Shown piece by piece: positions 44,625 to 56,125 of a DNA stretch of 64,000 bases. This DNA is from Corydoras sp. C115 (lineage: Eukaryota > Chordata > Actinopteri > Siluriformes > Callichthyidae): assembly GCA_019802505.1 (NCBI GenBank), contig JAFMOC010000226.1, positions 207,001-271,000 on the forward strand. Reading direction: 5' to 3'. How positions within the stretch are numbered: position 1 is the stretch's first letter; the number at the start of each line of letters is the position of its first letter. A model generated the notes under the pieces. That model did not search any database. It saw only the letters and a list, made by a program, of their open reading frames with translations, and was not told the origin of the DNA. The translations under genes and the position numbers were made by a program.

Positions 44625-45836
44625 ACACACTGGTCACTTTATTAGGTACACCTGTCCAACTGCTCGTTAACACTTAATTTCTAATCATGGCGGCAACTCA
44701 GTGCATTTAGGCATGTAGACATGGTCAAGACAATCTCCTGCAGTTCAAACCGAGCATCAGTATGGGGAAGAAAGGTGATTTGAGTGCCTTTGAACGTGGC
44801 ATTGTTGTTGGTGCCAGAAGGGCTGGTCTGAGTATTTCAGAAATTGCTGATCTACTGGGATTTTCACTCACAACCATCTCTAGGGTTTACAGAGAATGGT
44901 CCGAAAAAGAAAAAACATCCAGTGAGCGGCAGTTCTGTGGGCGGAAATGCCTTGTTGATGCCAGAGGTCAGAGGAGAATGGCCAGACTGGTTCGAGCTGA
45001 TAGAAAGGCAACAGTGACTCAAATAGCCACCCGTTACAACTAAGGTAGGCAGAAGAGCATCTCTGAATGCACAGTATGTCGAACTTTGAGGCAGATGGGC
45101 TACAGCAGCAGAAGACCACACCGGGTGCCACTCCTTTCAGCTAAGAACAGGAAACTGAGGCTACAATTTGCACAAGCTCATCGAAATTAGACAATAGAAG
45201 ATTGGAAAAACGTTGCCTGGTCTGATGAGTCTCGATTTCTGCTGCGACATTTGGATGGTGGGGTCAGAATTTGGCGTCAACAACATGAAAGCATGGATCC
45301 ATCCTGCCTTGTATCAACGGTTCAGGTTGGTGGTGGTGGTGTCATGGTGTGGGGAATATTTTCTTGGCACTCTTTGGGCCCCTTGGTACCAATTGAGCAT
45401 CGTTGCAACGCCACAGCCTACCTGAGTATTGTTGCTGACCATGTCCATCCCTTTATGACCACAATGTACCCAACATCTGATGGCTACTTTCAGCAGGATA
45501 ATGCGCCATGTCATAAAGCTGGAATCATCTCAGACTGGTTTCTTGAACATGACAATGAGTTCACTGTACTCAAATGGCCTCCACAGTCACCAGATCTCAA
45601 TCCAATAGAGCATCTTTGGGATGTGATGGAACGGGGGATTCGCATCATGGATGTGCAGCCGACAAATCTGCGGCAAATGTGTGATGCCATCATGTCAATA
45701 TGGACCAAACTCTCTGAGGAATGCTTCCAGCACCTTGTTGAATCTATGCCATGAAGAATTGAGGCAGTTCGGAAGGCAAAAGGGGGTCCAACCCGTTACT
45801 AGAATGGTGTACCTAATAAAGTGGCCGGTGAGTGTA
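44625..45836 (+). mobile_element. Tc1/mariner-type DNA transposon, nearly full length
   Basis: The ends are imperfect inverted repeats: CACTTTATTAGGTACACCTG at 44635-44654 on the left and the complementary GGTGTACCTAATAAAGTGGC at 45806-45825 on the right, inside TA-rich DNA as expected for TA-targeting elements. The interior carries one transposase reading frame, described separately. Length is about 1.2 kb. It lies in intron 3 of cacna2d1. Confidence 0.93.
44762..45754 (+). pseudogene. Tc1-type transposase pseudogene, two stop codons, DD36E spacing
   Basis: A single frame runs from ATG 44762 to TGA at 45752-45754 and is interrupted only by TAA at 45041-45043 and TAG at 45188-45190; no frameshift is needed. 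It has an N-terminal paired-like helix-turn-helix (SISEIADLLGFSLTTISRVY) and then the catalytic region with WSDESRF, GGGGVMVWGIFS, QQDNAPCH and SPDLNPIEHLWD. Thirty-six residues separate the second Asp from the Glu, so the triad spacing is DD36E rather than the classical DD34E. In the literature DD36E is used for the Incomer group. Both stops look like single-base changes, so inactivation seems recent. Confidence 0.92.
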
Positions 45837-45838
45837 TA

Positions 45839-45921
45839 TGTGTGTGTATGTATATATATATATATATATGTGTATATATGTGTATATGTATGTGTGTGTA
45901 CAGTATGTATGTGTGTGTGTA

Positions 45922-46007
<86 letters not shown>

Positions 46008-46012
46008 TTATA

Positions 46013-46045
<33 letters not shown>
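45839..46045 (+). repeat. (TA)n/(TG)n complex beside the Tc1 element
   Basis: A pure (TA)n run of about 70 bp lies at 45931-46001, followed by (GT)n to 46045. Confidence 0.95.
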
Positions 46046-46047
<2 letters not shown>

Positions 46048-46687
46048 GGTGTCCAAATACTTTAAATACACTCTGAAGGAGGTTTTATGACCTCACAGTG
46101 TAACAACCTCCTCTGATCTGAGGGGAAATTTACACGATTCAGCGATTTTTTTATGTGAGATCTTCGCCTGAAAAGGATTTCTGAGATCAGACACTGTTGA
46201 ACAAGAAGGGCCTGGCTCACAATCTCGGTTCTAATTCGTCTCAGAGTTATTGGACGGGCTTGATCTGTTGCTCGGATGCAAACGACCCCGTGTTGGTTTG
46301 GTGGATTTGATCCAAACCCTGGGAATCCTCCCGGAGGCTGTAGCTTCATGTCTGCGTGTGTACATGTGCGAGCGCTCGTATACGCCCGTACGTCTCGCCG
46401 TTGTCAGCCGGTGTGAGAGACGAGGACGCTTGATCAGAGAGCTGCAGCAGATGCTTCTGCTCGTCCTCCTGTGAATATTCCCCACATCAAACACCAACCA
46501 GAGGATCGCGTCCTCACAAAACGCACCGAGGCTACAGCAGCTCAGAGATCTGCCTTTTAGAACCCGACTGGAGTCACATGACCTACAACAGAACACATCT
46601 GTAAACGTCTGGAGTTTGCTTTCATCATTAGTTCATTTATTACGTTTAATTGTCAAAGACAACGTACAGATTATTTTTATTATTATT

Positions 46688-46992
46688 CCATCCATCCATT
46701 ATCTTCTGCTTTATCCTCTACTAGGGTTGTGGGGGGGGGGGTTCCCCATGCCCATCCAGGGGAGAACGTTTCGGGCGCTGGGCAGATACACCCAGGACAG
46801 GATGCCAATCTGTCACACACTCACTCACAGACACACTCTATATGGGGCAATTTGGAGAATTCAGTTGACCTTGATCCATGTTTTTGGACTGTGGAAGAAA
46901 ACCAGAGAACCCAGAGGAAACCCACGGGGACACGGGGAGGACATGGAAACTCCACCCAGATTGGGATTTGAAGTGGGAATCCCACAGTGTCG
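46688..46992 (-). mobile_element. Abundant SINE, head-truncated
   Basis: Complete tail; stops at GGGAATCCCACAGTGTCGCC. Confidence 0.88.
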
Positions 46993-47468
46993 CCGCATCC
47001 ATTAAGAAATTTACTAAAATAGAAAAAACAAAAATCAACATTAAAAACGACAATTAATAAAACGAGCGCAGCTCTGATCTGAGCATCTGGACAGGCGGCG
47101 GGACACGCCCCACCAATGAGGAACTCCCGATTGTGATGTTTGGGGATTATCAGCAGATTAAAATGGGAAGAGAGAACAAATGTGAGTGGTGGAGGGAGAC
47201 GGACAGAATAATGAGAAGATCATGCAGCTGTCAGATGGATCCCTGAGGTCTAATTAACAGCCCACCGCGCCGCCGGGTTCGAGCAGCGAAAAAAATAAAA
47301 ACACGGCATGATCTGAACACGTGTCCGTCCGTCTGTCACGACACATGTCCACCATGTGAAAGGTCATCAGAGACGAAATCACACTTTTAAAGGATTAAAT
47401 GGGGATTTTTGTCTAATTGTTAATCTCGGATATTTAACTCGGATCAGATCCAAACATGATTTTAAACA

Positions 47469-47601
47469 TGTCCGGTTTGAATCCCAATCTGGGTGGAGTT
47501 TCCATGTTCTCCCCGTGTCCACGTGGGTTCTCCTCCCACAGTCCAAAAACATGGATCGAAACGTTCTCCCCCCCCCCCCCCCCCCCCAATGGATGAATGG
47601 A
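47469..47601 (+). mobile_element. Abundant SINE with large internal deletion
   Basis: AAAAACATGGATC is joined directly to GAAACGTTCTCCCC, removing about 140 bp. Confidence 0.85.
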
Positions 47602-48049
47602 CCTTCGTTTCCCTATTGGGTCTGTATCAAGGCCGATTCTTTGCTTTGACTTTATAAATTTTGGATGGAATCATCTGCAGAATGATGTTCGGGTTTGACC
47701 CGTTTTATTTTGCGTGATTTATAAATTGGCGGAGCGAGCTCGGGTTTATTTGCTGATGTAACCTCAGAGTTAATGCTGAAATGGATTTATCTCTTCGTTC
47801 TAAACGAGGACAGACTTTTGATTGACAGAATAGAAATCTTGACGCTTGTCTTCCATGCGCCCTGGAGGTGGGTTCCGTCTAACTGGCTGCCTGAAGCAAA
47901 CCTAACACAAAGTGGACCGACAGACAAAGTTCTGTCCGTGTCCACGGGTCCGGTGGACCGGGCCTTTTGATGCAAACAGCAGCGTTGTGCTGAATCGGTC
48001 AGGAAAAGTGCAGTAAGTGTGGCGCTGGGAGTCCGGATGAGGACGCATC

Positions 48050-48234
48050 CACCAATTATCTTCTGCTTATCCTCTACTAGGGTCACGGGGGGGGGGTTCT
48101 CATGCCCATCCAAGGGAGAACGTTTTGGGCACTGGGCAGATACACCCAGGACAGGACACCATCTACCACTGGACACACACTCACACAGACACACTCTATA
48201 TGGGGCAATTTGGAGAATTCTATTGACTTGATCC
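48050..48234 (-). mobile_element. Abundant SINE, 5' half missing
   Basis: Stops at TTGACTTGATCCGAT and abuts the reverse-transcriptase remnant. Confidence 0.86.
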
Positions 48235-48235
48235 G

Positions 48236-48440
48236 ATATTAAGCGATATTAAGTAGATTGGACCGATACGCTAGAGCGAGATTATCAATGGACTTGAAGG
48301 TGAAAAGAAGGGTTTTGTATTCGATGCGGACGCTGACCGGGAGCCGGTGGAGCTGAGATGGAGCAGGGGTGATGAGGTGGAGTGGACGTTCTAATGATGA
48401 GTTCTGGACCAATTGAAGTTTATGAAGGAATTTGTGTGGA
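48236..48440 (-). mobile_element. Reverse-transcriptase remnant on the minus strand
   Basis: Read on the minus strand, this encodes LQLVQNSS, LHRLPVSVRIEYKTLLFTFK and NLALAYRSNLL, which resemble the C-terminal LHWLPVxxRIxYKILLLxxK region of fish LINE reverse transcriptases. It is wedged between two oppositely oriented SINE copies. Confidence 0.65.
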
Positions 48441-48488
48441 ATCCGAAAAGAAGGGAGCTGTTTTTTATTATTAATGACGTTATTAATA

Positions 48489-48851
48489 GTGGGCGGCAAG
48501 GTGGCTTAGTGGTTTAGCACATTCTCCTCTCAGCGCTAGGGATTCCCGGTTCGAATCCCAATCTGGTTGGAGTTTCCATGATCTCCCCGTGTCCTCGTGG
48601 GTTTCCTCCAGATTCCCCGGTTTCCTCTCACAGTCCAAAAACATAGATCAAGTCAATTGAGTTCTCCAAATTGCCCCATATAGAGAGTGTGTGTGAGTGA
48701 GTGTGTGCCCATCGATAGATTGGCGTTCTGTCCTGGGTGTATCTGCCCAGCGCCCGAAACGTTCTCCCCTGGATGGGCATGGGGACCCCCCCGACCCTAA
48801 TAGAGGATAAAGCGGAAGATAATGGATGAATGAATGAATGAATGAATGAAT
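48489..48851 (+). mobile_element. Abundant SINE with 10-bp target duplication
   Basis: Flanked by GTTATTAATA at 48479-48488 and 48852-48861. Long (ATGA)n tail. Confidence 0.93.
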
Positions 48852-48985
48852 GTTATTAATATGAGATTGGACTAGTTCTGATTCCGATCTAAAGGATTTG
48901 ATGGGAAGAACTGCTCACGGTGAGGTTCTGTATTTCGACCAATCAATGGAACCAGGATCTGAGAGGCGGCTCCATCCTGATCTTA

Positions 48986-49186
48986 CGTTTGGTCATTTAT
49001 TGGACACTTTTATCCAAAGCGACTTACAAGGTGAGCAAAGGGTTAATCACAACATCCCTGGAGCAATGAGGGTTAAGGGTCTTGCTCAAGGACCCACACT
49101 GGTGACTTCAGTGGACCTGGGGTTTGAACCCGCAACCTTCAGATTGAAAGCCCAACACCCAAACCACTGAGCTACCTCTGCCTACT
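48986..49186 (-). mobile_element. tRNA-derived SINE with L2-type 3' tail, inverted
   Basis: The minus strand reads as the same family as 15680-15887: tail ATCCAAAGCGACTTACAAGG at the left, GGGTTTGAACCCGCAACCTT (B box) and ACCACTGAGCTACCTCTGCC (A box) at the right. Near full length. Confidence 0.83.
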
Positions 49187-50097
49187 TTACCACGTCTGGT
49201 TTTAATCTCCGTTTACAGACGTCCTGCTTCATTTGAGTAATGAATGTTAACGTTTAATCCACCTGTTGGGATTTGCAGGCGTTCGTTGCGTCAGCGTGCA
49301 CCCACGTCATCGGCGTTCTGAGCGTCGGGCTGAGACACGGGGCCTGGCAGAGCGTTTCGGCCTTTCTGAGAGCCTCCCGGGATCTGAATGTGTCTCCGGG
49401 GGGCTGTTAGTCCGGCCGCAGAGCCGTAAATCCACCGGCTCTAATGCTCCGCCGTTTGGCCTGTTGGCACATTCACCGATTTGGGAGCTTTGCATTTCCA
49501 GACGGCTGCACCGGCGAGAGGCACATCCGAAATGTCTCCGCGAGTCCACTGTCTCATTTATTCCTCTGCACTTTACCTCCAGAAGCTTTCGACACTGCAG
49601 CTTAAAGGTCTAAAAAAAAAGCTTTATGTTTAAACATTGTAACCTGATTGTTGCTCTGACGTTTATTAATAACAGACTGATGTCCATTTATTGTTTGTTT
49701 ATTTCTGCATTTTATTTATAGAAATACTTTTAATATTTATAAAAAAAAGTTTATTTTAAACTGTCTGCTTTTAATAAGAAGTTCAGCAGACAGAGAGAGA
49801 GAGAGACTAAAAACATTTTTACACGTTAAGACAGAGAGAGAATGAAGGACAGATGGACACCATGGACAGAAAGACAGACGGCCACATGAGAGACATGAGG
49901 ATGGAGAGGGACAGAGGCAGAAATAAACACAGAGAGAGAGACAGAGTACTAAAAACATAGAGACACATTAAGACAGAGAGACAAAGAAGGACAAATGAAT
50001 CCAAACAGAATCAGTGAGACAGACGGACAGACTCAGGGAAGACATGAGGATGTAAAGGGACAGAGGCAGAAATAAACAGTGAGCGAGTACTAAAGAC

Positions 50098-50517
50098 TAG
50101 GGCTGTATTCAACTACAGATTTTCGTAGTCGAATCTGATTCGTCAGATTTTCCCTATAGTCGACTGATTGTCGAATCAGTTAAAATTTCACCACAAGATG
50201 GCGCTATAAGCATAGTTTTTAAAAATATATATATATTTTTTATATATATATATTTTACTTGTTTTTCTAACAAAAGAAAACCTTTTTTTTTGTTTTTCTT
50301 TTTTGTTTTGTTTTTTTCTAGAAATTAGGATGATTTTATTTGACAAAAAGCTATATATATAACGAAAACAAAGACATTTCATGTAAAAACTAATGCTTAG
50401 CAGAAGCCATGGGCGCCCCCATGTGGTCAAAATGGTACATTCGACTATGAGGTTCATAGTCGACTACGGTTCTCCGAATCGAATCGTCGAATCAGCGAAT
50501 ATTGCAGCTCACCCCTA
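50098..50517. mobile_element. 420-bp non-autonomous hAT-type element with 8-bp target duplication
   Basis: The ends are TAGGGCTGTATTC and, at the right, GCAGCTCACCCCTA (imperfect inverted repeats). They are flanked by the perfect direct repeat CTAAAGAC at 50090-50097 and 50518-50525. An 8-bp duplication and TAGGGSTG-type termini are hallmarks of hAT transposons. Subterminal sequence is rich in GTCGAAT/ATTCGAC motifs on both sides. No transposase is encoded. Confidence 0.9.
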
Positions 50518-50891
50518 CTAAAGACATAGAGAGACATTAAGACAGCGAGAGAAAGACAGATGAATTCAAACAGAATCAGTGAGACAGACAGACAGACAGA
50601 CAGACTCATGGGAGACATGAGGACGGAGAGGGACAGCGGCAGAAATAAACAGCGAGAGGGAGAGGAACCTGAAGGGAAATGGCAGACTGATGAAGACTGA
50701 GGAAGATGACGAGGGACAGACGGCTCTATAAACATCACCGTGCAGAATATTAAGGTTCTCCGTTAAAGATGGCGTCCAGACCCGTTAGCTCATCTGGTTC
50801 TCTGGAACTTTATTGATTTATAGGAACTGATTGATCCTGTTGTGGGTCATGTTGGGTCTGAAGCATGAGATTAGAATACAGGAACCAAGAG

Positions 50892-50893
<2 letters not shown>

Positions 50894-50936
<43 letters not shown>
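50894..50936 (+). repeat. (CA)n microsatellite
   Basis: 21 units. Confidence 0.95.
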
Positions 50937-50938
<2 letters not shown>

Positions 50939-51161
50939 TGATGTACAGCTAGCTGAGTTATAATAATTATAACATTAATAATCTGCAGCCATAAGCAGTA
51001 CAGCAGCGTTCACATCATCAGCTTTATTACGAGCTTTGTTTTGATTTGTTTTGCGCTCGTTCGGCGGTTCAGGAACCAAAGACGGGACCGTCCGTCAAGC
51101 GGCGAGCGTTCCGTCTCCGGGTTGTGGAAGCGAGACGATGTAATGCCGGGAACGTTCTGGA

Positions 51162-51505
51162 ATTCATTCATTCATTCATTATCTTCAGCTTTATCCTATA
51201 TTAGGGTCGCGGGGGGGTTCCCCATGCCCATCCAGGGGAGAACGTTTCGGGCGCTGGGCAGATAGACCCAGGACAGGACGCGAATCCATCACTGGGCACA
51301 CACTCACTCACACAAACACACTCTATATGGGGCAATTTGGAGAAGTCAATTGACTTGATCCATGTTTTTGGACTGTGGGAGGAAACCGAAGAACCCGGAG
51401 GAAACCCACGTGGACACGGGGAGGATATGGAAACTCCACCCAGATGGGGATTTGAACTGGGAATCCCCAGTGCTGAGAGAACATGCCAACCACTAAGCCA
51501 CACCC
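51162..51505 (-). mobile_element. Abundant SINE, inside an inverted duplication
   Basis: Head shortened at CTAAGCCACACCCTTTAATA, exactly as in the 54.1-kb copy. Confidence 0.91.
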
Positions 51506-51724
51506 TTTAATATAGTATTTATTTTATTATATATATAGAGTCTTTAGGGCATTCTGTTGGGTTGAATTATTGATGAATTAAGCATGAATTATTAAATATT
51601 TTATAATCAGGAGATAATTAAAGGTGATTTATTGGAAAAAACGGAGGTTGACGAACTGTTCCGAAGCAAATGCGAGACCCGACGGTTCCACGCAGATTAC
51701 GAAGTAATCGGAGAACAACAGCAA

Positions 51725-51840
51725 AAAACCCACATGGACACGGGGAGGACATGGAAACTCCACCCAGATGGGGATTCAAACTGGGACTCCCTAGCACTGA
51801 GAGGAGAACATGCTAAACCACTAAGTCACCGTGCCGCCCG
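51725..51840 (-). mobile_element. Abundant SINE, head fragment
   Basis: Begins AAAACCCACATGGACACGGG; ends GTCACCGTGCCGCCCG. Confidence 0.85.
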
Positions 51841-52282
51841 TTCTGTAATTGTGATCTGTATCTGTACGAGTGTGAAGTCTGGGTTCGTTAATGTCGCATC
51901 ACTCAGGCAGTAATGAAAGGCGCGAGCGGCGGCGCGCTCGCAACAGGTCGCCGTGATGATAATCATCCGTCTGATCGTCCTTTAATTGGTCCATCCGTCA
52001 CACACGCAGAACTAAAACAAATCTGAAGGTAATGAAACATTCTGAGTGGATGGTTCTATCACCCAGCTTCATCATTCCGGACGAGAATCCGTGGAAGGCG
52101 AGCAAATGGAGGCCGATCCGTCACGTCGCGCCGCGCCGCGTACAGTCAATTGATTTCTAGCCCAGCGAACGGTTGCCCTCGGCGGCGGGGCAGGAGAGGG
52201 GGCATCTATCTCCATGTTTCAGCAGCTTCATTAGAGAATGGGCCGGTCAATAGGATCGAGAGCGTGATGTAGCCCGAGGCGT

Positions 52283-52321
52283 GGGGGTGGGGGTGGGGGT
52301 TGGGGTTGGGGGTGGGGGTGT
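52283..52321 (+). repeat. G-rich (GGGGGT)n run
   Basis: Six to seven G-tracts of 4-5 separated by T or TT. Confidence 0.9.
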
Positions 52322-52562
52322 CGATATGGACACCAGTTATCAAGCATACCAATATCTCACGCTCTTAAACCTGTTTGAGTTTCACTTCATGATTAATTAT
52401 TTCCCCCCTGTGGACTCCGGCTAGGGGTGCTGAAAAAAATCGATTCTTCAAAGGATCGCGATTCCTCTTCCTGGCGATTCTGAATTGATTCAAAACACCC
52501 AAAAATCGTTTATTTTTATTTTTTTTTTTTTTGCCGTTCCAACTCCCAACTGCATATCGCAT

Positions 52563-52693
52563 CATGTACCCGCTGATAGATTGCCCCCTGTCCTGGGTGT
52601 AGCTACCCAAAACGTTCTCCCCTGGATGGGCATGAGGAACCCCCCCCCGCGATCCTAATAGAGGATAAAGTGGAGGATAATGGATGGATGGAA
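52563..52693 (+). mobile_element. Abundant SINE, tail fragment
   Basis: Begins CTGATAGATTGCCCCCTGTC; ends GGATAATGGATGGATGG. Confidence 0.85.
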
Positions 52694-52944
52694 TACTTGG
52701 TGTAGGATTAATTGAAGGATGATGGATGGAATTAGACTGAATTATTTTTTTGGGTTTCTGAATCCGCCGCTCGGTTCTCGAGGTGCCGTTGCTCTGGGAC
52801 CAAACCAAACCGAGGCGTGTCTCCAAAATTTCTGTGTGTGTATTTAAGGACAATAGGCAGAGGAACATGTGAAGGGTCTGAAATGCGGCGAGCGATCGAT
52901 GGGCCCCGACGCCGAGCACTTCGCAAAATCAACATTGAAGAAAG

Positions 52945-53010
52945 AGGACGCGGGTGGAGGCCGCGGGGGGACGCGGGGGGACGCGGGCGGAGGCCGCGGG
53001 GGGACGGGGC
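52945..53010 (+). repeat. CpG-rich tandem repeat
   Basis: Units of GACGCGGGGG and GGAGGCCGCGGGG, alternating. Methylation-prone, GC-rich. Confidence 0.8.
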
Positions 53011-53459
53011 TTAATTAACGGCACTGTGGAAAGCCGGGCTCACGATAGCGCGGCTTAATTGAAGACGGTATTGGACCTGGATGGCACCGGATTTTGCTAA
53101 TAAAGAGGTCTGGCCGCGCGTGCACGCTCAGGATAACGCTGCGTTAGCGCGCGATGAGCCGCCTAAACGCCGCCGAAATGATGTTCTTCATTATTTTTGC
53201 TCCATTATAAAACACCTGCTCCGTAAACGTGTGCGCTTTCAGCAACATCGCCGACTCGTGTTAATTGTAGCTGCAGTTTCAGGGGATAACGCTGAAAATA
53301 GTTTTTTAATATTCACCTTCTGCCTGGCGTTGGCTGCGGATCGAAATAATTACCCCTGCTAAAGAATAGACGTGGTGTTAATGACGTGGAGGTAATTAAA
53401 TATCCTTATTTTATTTTATTTATTTATTGATTTATTGGTTTAATTTTTGGAAATCAGGG

Positions 53460-53814
53460 CGGCACGGTGGCTTAGTGGTTGGCATGTTCTCCTCTCAGTA
53501 CTAGGGATTCCCGGTTCAAATCCCCATCTGGGTGGAGTTTCCATATCCTCCCCGTGTCCGTGTAGGTTTCCTCTGGGTTCTCCGGTTTCCTCCCAAAGTC
53601 CAAAAACATGGATCAAGGTCAATTGAAGTCTCCAAATTGCCCCATATAGAGTGTGTTTCTGTGTGAGCGTGTGCCCAGTGATAGATTGACGTCCTGTCCT
53701 GGGTATATCTGCCCAGCACCCAAAACGTTCTCCCCTGGATGGGAATGGGGACCCCCCCCTTCCCCCCGCGACCCTAATGGAGGATAAAGCAGAAGATAAT
53801 GGATGGATAGATGG
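53460..53814 (+). mobile_element. Abundant SINE, reference copy with 17-bp target duplication
   Basis: This copy defines the family. A tRNA-like head GCGGCACGGTGGCTTAGTGG and B-box-like GGTTCAAATCCC are followed by GTTTCCTCTGGGTTCTCCGG, CCAAAAACATGGATCAAGGT, AATTGCCCCATATAGAGTGT, CCTGTCCTGGGTATATCTGC and TCTCCCCTGGATGGGAATGG, then a C/G homopolymer, GAGGATAAAGCAGAAGATAA and an (ATGGATGG)n tail. It is flanked by ATTTTTGGAAATCAGGG at 53443-53459 and again at 53815-53831. I cannot tie it to a named family without a library. Confidence 0.92.
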
Positions 53815-54113
53815 ATTTTTGGAAATCAGGGAAATGTTTCATTTCAGTCACTACCCCATGCCCCCGAGTCGGAGGGTTATTTGAATCTCCCGTTGTTTGT
53901 CATTTTGCTGTTGTTCTCCGATTACTTCGTAATCTGCGTGGAACCGTTGGGTCTCGCATTTGCATTGCTTCCGTTTTTTTCTAATAAATCACCTTTAATT
54001 ATCTCCTGATTATGAAATATTTAATAATTCTTGCTTAATACGTCAATAATTTAACCCAACAGGATGCCCTAAAGACTCTATATATAAAAAAAGAAATAAA
54101 TACTATATTAAAG

Positions 54114-54460
54114 GGTGTGGCTTAGTGGTTGGCATGTTCTCCTCTCAGCGCTAGGGATTCTCGGTTCAAATCCCCATCTGGGTGGAGTTTGCATGTCCTC
54201 CCTGTGTCCACGTGAGTTTCCTCCAGGTTCTCCGGTTTCCTCCCACAGTCCAAAAACATGGATCAAGGTCAATTGAATTCTCCAAATTGCCCCATATAGA
54301 GTGTGTCTGTGTGAGTGAGTGTGTGCCCAGTGATGGATTGGCGCCCTGTCCTGGGTGTATCTGCCCAGCGCCCGAAACGTTCTCCCCAGGATGGGCATGG
54401 GGAACCCCACTGTGACCCTAATAGAGGATAAAGTGGGAGATAATGAATGAATGGATGGAT
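54114..54460 (+). mobile_element. Abundant SINE with 11-bp target duplication
   Basis: Flanked by ATATTAAAGGG (54103-54113 and about 54460-54470). Head starts TGTGGCTTAG. Confidence 0.92.
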
Positions 54461-55137
54461 ATTAAAGGGTTTTTATTTTGATGCTCCATTTTCTTTTTTA
54501 AATGCTTTACTGATATGTAAACAAGTCACGTCCAAATAAAAATTTCAGCTTCTTATTGTCAGGATTTTTAGAGCTTCCTCAGATTTTGAGGTGTTGGTTG
54601 ATTTTCTAAACGAGTGATTTAATTAAAGTGGTATTATCTTCATCAGGCGTCCTCTTTATATTAAAGCGCACGTCCGTGGGCGCGTGTGGACCGGCGTCTG
54701 GACCGATCCTGATTTAAAAGTCACTTTCAAGTCGAGTTCAAACGAATGGAATTGAAGATCAAATCAGAGTTCCCAAAGATCTTCCTCTAAATGATGAGGA
54801 CCTGCGAGCAGAGGCGCCGTCCATCACGCTAAACCATCTCCGCCTGGCTTCGGGTGTCTCTCCAGGACCGGAGACGAATTCATCAGTGACCCGACTCGCC
54901 CGGGTGCATCATTTATAAAGCGGCGCCGCGCACCGAGGCGCGGCAGCAAACAGGATTGATGAGGGACTGCGATGCTGAGGAAGAGCGGCCGTTGGGAAGC
55001 AGACGGGTCCAGGCTTTACTTACTTTATGGTTCGGTCACCTCGCCGTCGGTCCGAGCCGGTGTCTCGGTTTAAGGTCACGTTCTGGCATCGAGGTAATGA
55101 TGACGAGATTAAACATTAGGCTGTGGGTTGTAGAGGG

Positions 55138-55325
55138 GGAGGGCGGATGGAGGCACAGCGGTTGGTGAGAGGGTCCTGGGTTCGATTCCCAGTGGGTGGA
55201 GTCTGCTGCATGTCCTCAGTGAAGGTTTTTCGCAGGATCTCCAGTTTCCTCACACGGAGACGTGCTGATGGGTGAATCAGAGACGCTACTGTCCTGAACT
55301 TTAGGGACATATTCAGAAACAAAAT
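55138..55325 (+). mobile_element. tRNA-related SINE fragment, divergent
   Basis: It contains GGAGGCACAGCGGTTGG, GGGTTCGATTCCCAGTGGG and TCTCCAGTTTCCTCACACGG, arranged as in the abundant SINE but only distantly similar. Ends near (AT)n. Confidence 0.5.
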
Positions 55326-55344
55326 ACTTTATATATATATATAT

Positions 55345-56125
55345 CATTCATTCATTCATTATCTCCCGCTTTATCCTCTATTAGGGTCGCGGTGGGGTTC
55401 CCCATGCCCATCCAGGGGAGAACGTCTCGGGCGCTGGGCAGACACACCCAGGACAGGGTGCCAATCCATCGCTGGGTACACACTCACTCACTCACTCAAA
55501 CACACTCTATATGGGGCAATTTAGAGAACTCAATTAACTTGATCCATGTTTTTGGACTGTGGGAGGAAACCGGAGAACCCGGAGGAAACCCACGCGGACA
55601 CGGAGAGAACATGGAAACTCCACCCAGATGGGGATTCGAACCGGGAATCCCTAGCGCTGAGAGGCGCTAGGGAATCTGGATCTGGATGGACTTTGCATGT
55701 TCTCCCCTTGTCCTCGTGGGTTTCCTCTTGATTCTCTGGTTTCCCCACTCCAAAAAACATGGATCAAGGTAAATTAAATGCACCAAGTTGCCCCATATAG
55801 AGTGTGTCCTCTACTGGGGTCGTTGGGCGGGGGGAGGGTTCCCCATGTCCATCCATGGGAAAACATTTTAGGCGCTGGCCACATACACCCAGGACAGGGC
55901 GCCAATCTATCACTGGACACACACGCACTCACACACACACTCTATATGGGGCAATTTGGAGAGTTCAATTGAGATTGATCCGCCGTGGGAATAAACCGGA
56001 GAACCCGGAGGAAACCCACGTGGACACGGGGAGAACATGCCAACTCCATCCAGATTGTGATTCGAATCTGGAATCCCCAGCGCTGAGAGGAAAACATGCC
56101 AACCACTAAGCCACCGTGCCATCCT
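55345..56125. mobile_element. Abundant SINE, three joined copies in -/+/- order
   Basis: Copies at 55345-55663 (-), 55664-55805 (+, partial) and 55806-56125 (-). The first junction is a palindrome (CCCTAGCGC, 6 bp, GCGCTAGGG). Confidence 0.86.

Noticed and set aside
45651..46071. ORFs of YIYIYI repeats
   Set aside because: Translations of (TA)n; the same applies at 60279-60682 and 62269-62451.
53460..53540. tRNA gene at the SINE head
   Set aside because: A- and B-box-like motifs are present but no cloverleaf can be drawn, and dozens of diverged copies exist.
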